Shown in pieces: positions 59,819-64,000 of a stretch of DNA of 64,000 nt. Location: positions 29,184,501 to 29,248,500 of the forward strand of contig JAYKKI010000008.1 of assembly GCA_039881145.1 (NCBI GenBank), written 5' to 3'. The notes beneath the pieces were generated by a model, which was not told where the DNA came from, ran no database searches, and worked only from the letters and a program-made list of their open reading frames with translations. This stretch comes from Druceiella hillmani. Lineage: Eukaryota > Arthropoda > Insecta > Lepidoptera > Hepialidae. A program made the position numbers and the translations under genes. How positions within the stretch are numbered: position 1 is the first letter of the stretch; every line of letters starts with the position of its first letter.

Positions 59819-62800
59819 TTAACCTTAATCGCAATTATTAATATATTAAAAAGGACCCATAAAACAGTTTTAAAACATTGGAAAGGTCTTTAAAAATTGT
59901 TAAATATTTTTAGTTACCAATACATTTTTTATTACGTTGTACTTTTACACTGTTACTAATAAACTTAAAATAAAAAATATACATGGCATAAATAAAGAAT
60001 ACTTAAAAATGCTACTAGTAAATGCAGTATACGACAAGCTCGTTCTAACTCCATCCGTTAAACACTATTCTGACCTTGACCTCGTATAAATTAAAAAAAG
60101 TTTAACTGAAATTATAAACATACCCGAATTAGAAAAACTAACGTGCTGTGAAGGAGCGATAATACGGACACGCATCTCAATTTCACTATTACAATCTTTC
60201 TCAAACACTAAGTCTGCACCTCAGTTTTTGCAATTCGATTATGTTTATAATTTTTATAAAGAAAACTGATACATAATATTCAATTTGTGCAATCGAAACT
60301 ATACAGGTGAAACTTATTGCGTGGAGTTCCAGCAAAAGCAATATTTACTGAAGACAATTTTTGATTAAAATAAAGGATTATTCTTTCGTTTAATAATCTC
60401 ACTTACTGTTACAATATTTAGGTGGAATTGTAACATTTTTCCAAAAAGTTTTGGGGAATTTTAAATTTATTATTATTTCTACATGCCGTTCTAATAAAGT
60501 TTTCATACGCGTCTTATAGTTTTTTTCAAAATTTCTTGCTCAATCATAAGCGTCAAAAAAAAAATCAACAAGAACGAACACAAGTAAAAAATGTTGTAAA
60601 TTTCTATGACAAACACTCTGAAGACGCTATCTGATATGGTAGATGTCATTTTTATAGACAATCATAGCCAAATCCTCATATTTTAAACATTTGTCTATGA
60701 ATTATTGGGTTTTTAAAATCATTTTTGAACACTTATTCTGTTGTTTTATTGAGTTTATTGGTAGTGATTAATATCTTTTTAAGACCAAACTTACGAACGG
60801 TGTGAGCATTCTCAGAATAAATGTAGTATAATTTTTAAAGATTGAGCATTTTTTATTAGTAGCAATGTTAAAAATTGATTGTTAGTTTATTAAGTAACTT
60901 TAATAGAATAAAGGTATAAAATATTTTATTATTTCGTTAAACGCATACTTAAATGTGTATATAAAATATATTGATTATATTTCATAGTGTCTTATGAGTA
61001 GAAAATTATATTTAAATTAAAAACGTGTAACTAAAATTCCATGTTACTTTAGATAAAAGATATTGTTAGCACGTTTTAAATCTAATGGCTGAAATTATAT
61101 TATTCGGTATAACGGTTAAAGAAAATTTACTTTTCATTGGGAAAAGCAAATTTCATTAAATTTCTAGAATAAAACCAGATTTATGGAGTCTTCTATTTTT
61201 ACTTTTATAATTAAAATCTGTTTCTAAATTAACATTTAAGATACTGGAACCAAAAAAAACTAACACGGATAAAAGTTTGGCTTCGTGTCTCTGTAATTTC
61301 CATTTATCCATTAATGAATATTTATGCATTTTTTGTGGCACAATTTTAAATATAAAGAGATTTTGAATTCTTAGAAGGCCATACAGACGCGTTTGTAATA
61401 CATAACGGTCATTAGATATACCTAAATAGTTAAATATCTTTATAAATAATACATTGCTTTACTTCCAATAACTAGACGCTTAATAACTATTTAATAAACA
61501 TTAAGTTAACTATTACCGTCCTCGTTAGCAAGTCTAATATATTTAAATATTGACGTAACTTCATTGAAATAACTCGCAACCTATGAACGAATAAAGCGAG
61601 AAAAGTGACTACTAATTGCATGTTGGATGAAGCGAGATATGAGGATTGTGTTCTTCAAGAATTCTTCGTTCTTCGGAGTTCGTTCTTCATGCTAGCAACG
61701 ATGATGCTCCAAATAACCACACAGAACGTGCCAGAGCTGTGTTCTAGATGTTTTTACTGCTACAAACACTTCGACTTCGCCATTTGTACGACCAAATAAA
61801 AAAACTAGATGAATATCTAGACGCGAGACTAGTACTTTAGGACATAATTGTCATATTATGGTCCGGGATAATCAGTATTCATATACTAACGATGTGACGA
61901 ATATCGAGTTTCTACTATTCATAATACGATAGATGAAATAAAATCATAACCGATAGTCGTGAACGCGAATATTGACTCATATAGTTGTGTAATGAGGAGA
62001 GTGAAAAGATGCAAACACTCCTTACGTCGGCTGATTATGACGAGAGTTTGTATCTCTTTGTTCTTCATATATATTTTTTTATTTTAAAATGAAATATAAA
62101 CATTTTTACAATTAAATTCTTTTAATTCCATTACCTTCACAATACGATAACTTCTCCTTAAAAAAATGGTAAAATCCCAAATACAATACCAGAAACCAAA
62201 GTAAAACTGAATATTTCCAACCTTAGACTCACAAAGATTGATAGTTCAATTATAGAATAAATTATAGGATTCTGTAATAAAACAACAGAAGACATTGAAA
62301 TTGAAAAGAAAAATATTTCAAACGCTTTAAGAGACGTCTACTCAAAAAAGCCGATATTACAAAATTTTTGATTTTATAAAGAATAAAAGTGACTGAGGCG
62401 AAAAATCCTCCTCGCCAAAACTATTATTTATATATAAATATATAATTTTAATACTGTATAATATAAATAGACAATTGTCTATCGTTTTATATTTTTGTAT
62501 TGTTTTGTATGTAAAATTACAACAGTTGTTCTACAAGAGAATATAATATTTGTATGTTGAATAAAAATAAAAATTTAAATTTAAAATAAAATTGAATCAA
62601 TATATTTAAGAACATAAAAAAATCGAAATTATTTGATTTAAATTACATTTATTATTAGAATCTTCATTTTTCTCTTGCTTTTAGAATTTTGGTTTCACTT
62701 CTTTTTTTCGTGCTATGTTCTCTCTGTGAGTAATAATGTATATGTAGTTATACGACTGTATATAAGATATTGATTATATTTCATATATATGTGTGTGTGT

Positions 62801-63601
62801 ATCAACAGGTGCTAGCTGTAAACCGGCCGTGTCGGTGATGCTTGTAGCTGACTGCACAAGCCGAGTTAGTTACCTTTTTATGGATAACAAATTGAAAAAT
62901 TTAAAGTAAGGGCGTTTAACTTAATTTTTATTTTGTCATTAGCTTTAAGAACATTTCTGTACATGTCTATTATTTTGCCTGTTGTATTTTATATCCACAA
63001 ATAAATGATATTATTATTATTTATAACTAAGAACGATAAACATTCGAAAATGAACTTGAGTGGGAAATTAAAACTCAATGATTTGTTTTTGGCAAAAAAG
63101 TTATTTAAACAAATAAGTAAGTTGTCACCACAGAGTGAGGAAAGGTTTTATCTACTTCATGCTTATTGGCTTTGAAATTAAAATATGTACATGATTTTAA
63201 ATAACATCTAGATATATGCATATAACGAATTTTAATGCCTACTAAACAATCTTCTATTTACTACAAATCACAAATTTAGAGATTTCCCTTTTACTATAAT
63301 TAAAGCGATTTTTAGACAAGAAAATGTTACATTCGAAAATAAATAAACGTTGCATTTAAAAAAATAAAAACTGTGTTTATCTCAAATTTCCCTTAAAGTG
63401 GTTCATTGCTTTTTTTAAGTTAATTGCATTAAATAATACCCTTGAGAGACTTTGATTTAAAGATATAAACTTTCACATAGTGAACTAACTGCAAATGACT
63501 TTCATTTTTGTTTTGTTCTACGTACATTCATCTTTCACATCTTTTTAGCATAATTTAATAAAATCGAACCACTGATACACGAGGTCAGAGTTAACTTTTA
63601 A

Positions 63602-63604
<3 letters not shown>
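59816..63604. other. No recognisable gene
   Basis: AT-rich. The region 61600-61800 is locally less AT-rich and contains a 64-codon frame (61605-61799 +) and repeated GTTCTTC/GAATTCTTC motifs, but I recognise no domain. A short TATGTGTGTGTGTAT run lies near 62785. Confidence 0.5.
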
Positions 63605-63670
<66 letters not shown>

Positions 63671-63671
63671 T
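63605..63671. repeat. (TA)n microsatellite followed by a T-run
   Basis: About 66 bp of TA repeat, then about 14 T. Confidence 0.94.
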
Positions 63672-63806
63672 TTTTTTTTTTTTCTTTAAGTATGTAATAA
63701 TGCATTAATGTTTTTTCTGAATTAATAAACGTGTGTGTTGACATATAATAGTTATATGTTCTTTAGTAATTACTGTTTAATTTACAGTCTTGCCATTAAT
63801 GTAGAG

Positions 63807-64000
63807 CAGGGCTTCCCAACCTTTTTTTGTTGAAGCTCCCCACTCCCTTTCTTTTTGTTGAAGAAGAAATTATATTTTCATGCCCCCCCTTTACTTTTTC
63901 ATGCCACCCCCCCTTTGATTTAGTAAAGTAAATAAAAATGGTAACTGAAGTTTGTAAATACACAAACTTACCTTTTAACAGTGAGACACAATAATTTTAC
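63807..64000 (+). mobile_element. hAT-like transposon terminus, truncated by the window end
   Basis: CAGGGCTTCCCAACCTTTTTTTG at 63807 closely follows the common hAT terminal inverted repeat pattern (CAG-G--TCCCAACCTTTTT). It is followed by C-rich blocks (GCTCCCCACTCCC, ATGCCCCCCC) that recur (CATGCC at about 63869 and 63900). ATGTAGAG (63799-63806) would be one copy of the 8-bp target duplication. The other end lies outside the window, and no transposase is visible. Confidence 0.6.

Noticed and set aside
61605..61799. Transposase fragment in the less AT-rich 61.6-61.8 kb segment
   Set aside because: I considered a Harbinger-like origin but found no catalytic or helix-turn-helix block in any frame.

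Overview
The window is AT-rich eukaryotic DNA, most likely from an arthropod genome. I found no convincing host protein-coding gene, rRNA or functional tRNA. The longest reading frames all belong to decayed mobile elements, and most other short frames are translations of long (TA)n tracts or antisense shadows. The arthropod assignment rests on the mix of elements (BEL/Pao, Ty3/Gypsy, Tc1-like, mariner-like, Helitron, LINE and a Penelope-type repeat with hammerhead-like motif). The Gypsy polyprotein looks like chelicerate or spider copies known to me, but that is an impression and not a search result.

Layout. 0-14 kb: a Penelope-like repeat end (1-134), a dead 1.57-kb Tc1-like transposon with recognisable TIRs (4338-5910), a small CpG-rich patch (about 6.05-6.2 kb), (TA)n tracts and unrecognised AT-rich sequence. 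13.3-20.4 kb: an isolated LTR fragment, then a complete-length but eroded BEL/Pao element on the minus strand (14668-20392) with two LTRs, gag, protease remnant, partial RT, RNase H and integrase. 20.4-31.4 kb: hairpins, a LINE endonuclease fragment, an array of about ten diverged units of about 120 bp (24.2-25.6 kb), a Penelope-like foldback, a LINE 3' fragment and another Penelope-like copy. 31.5-36.3 kb: a Ty3/Gypsy element on the minus strand (31587-36243) sitting inside a (TA)n tract, with nearly identical LTRs but a broken gag, a nonsense codon in RT and an internal RT/RNase H deletion.

36.3-51 kb: three tandem copies of a 650-671-bp unit with (TA)n cores (37731-39706), a CpG-rich exon-like patch (40.75-40.85 kb), a second array of the ~120-bp unit in the opposite orientation (41.86-42.46 kb), a LINE 3' end followed by six copies of a 43-bp repeat, and two successive Helitron helicase remnants. 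51-64 kb: the best Penelope-like foldback (51443-51676), several dispersed repeats, a tRNA-derived SINE (56.8-57.0 kb), a mariner-like transposase pseudogene (58.3-59.1 kb), and a hAT-like terminus cut by the window edge (63807 onward).

The most interesting signals are: (1) hammerhead-ribozyme-like cores, with matching helix I strands, in four Penelope-like copies, two arranged as foldbacks; (2) the ~120-bp repeat family present as two tandem arrays 16 kb apart in opposite orientation, each unit carrying a short inverted repeat; and (3) the 650-bp triplicated unit. All work was by eye: boundaries of diverged repeats are approximate, and no database search was possible.
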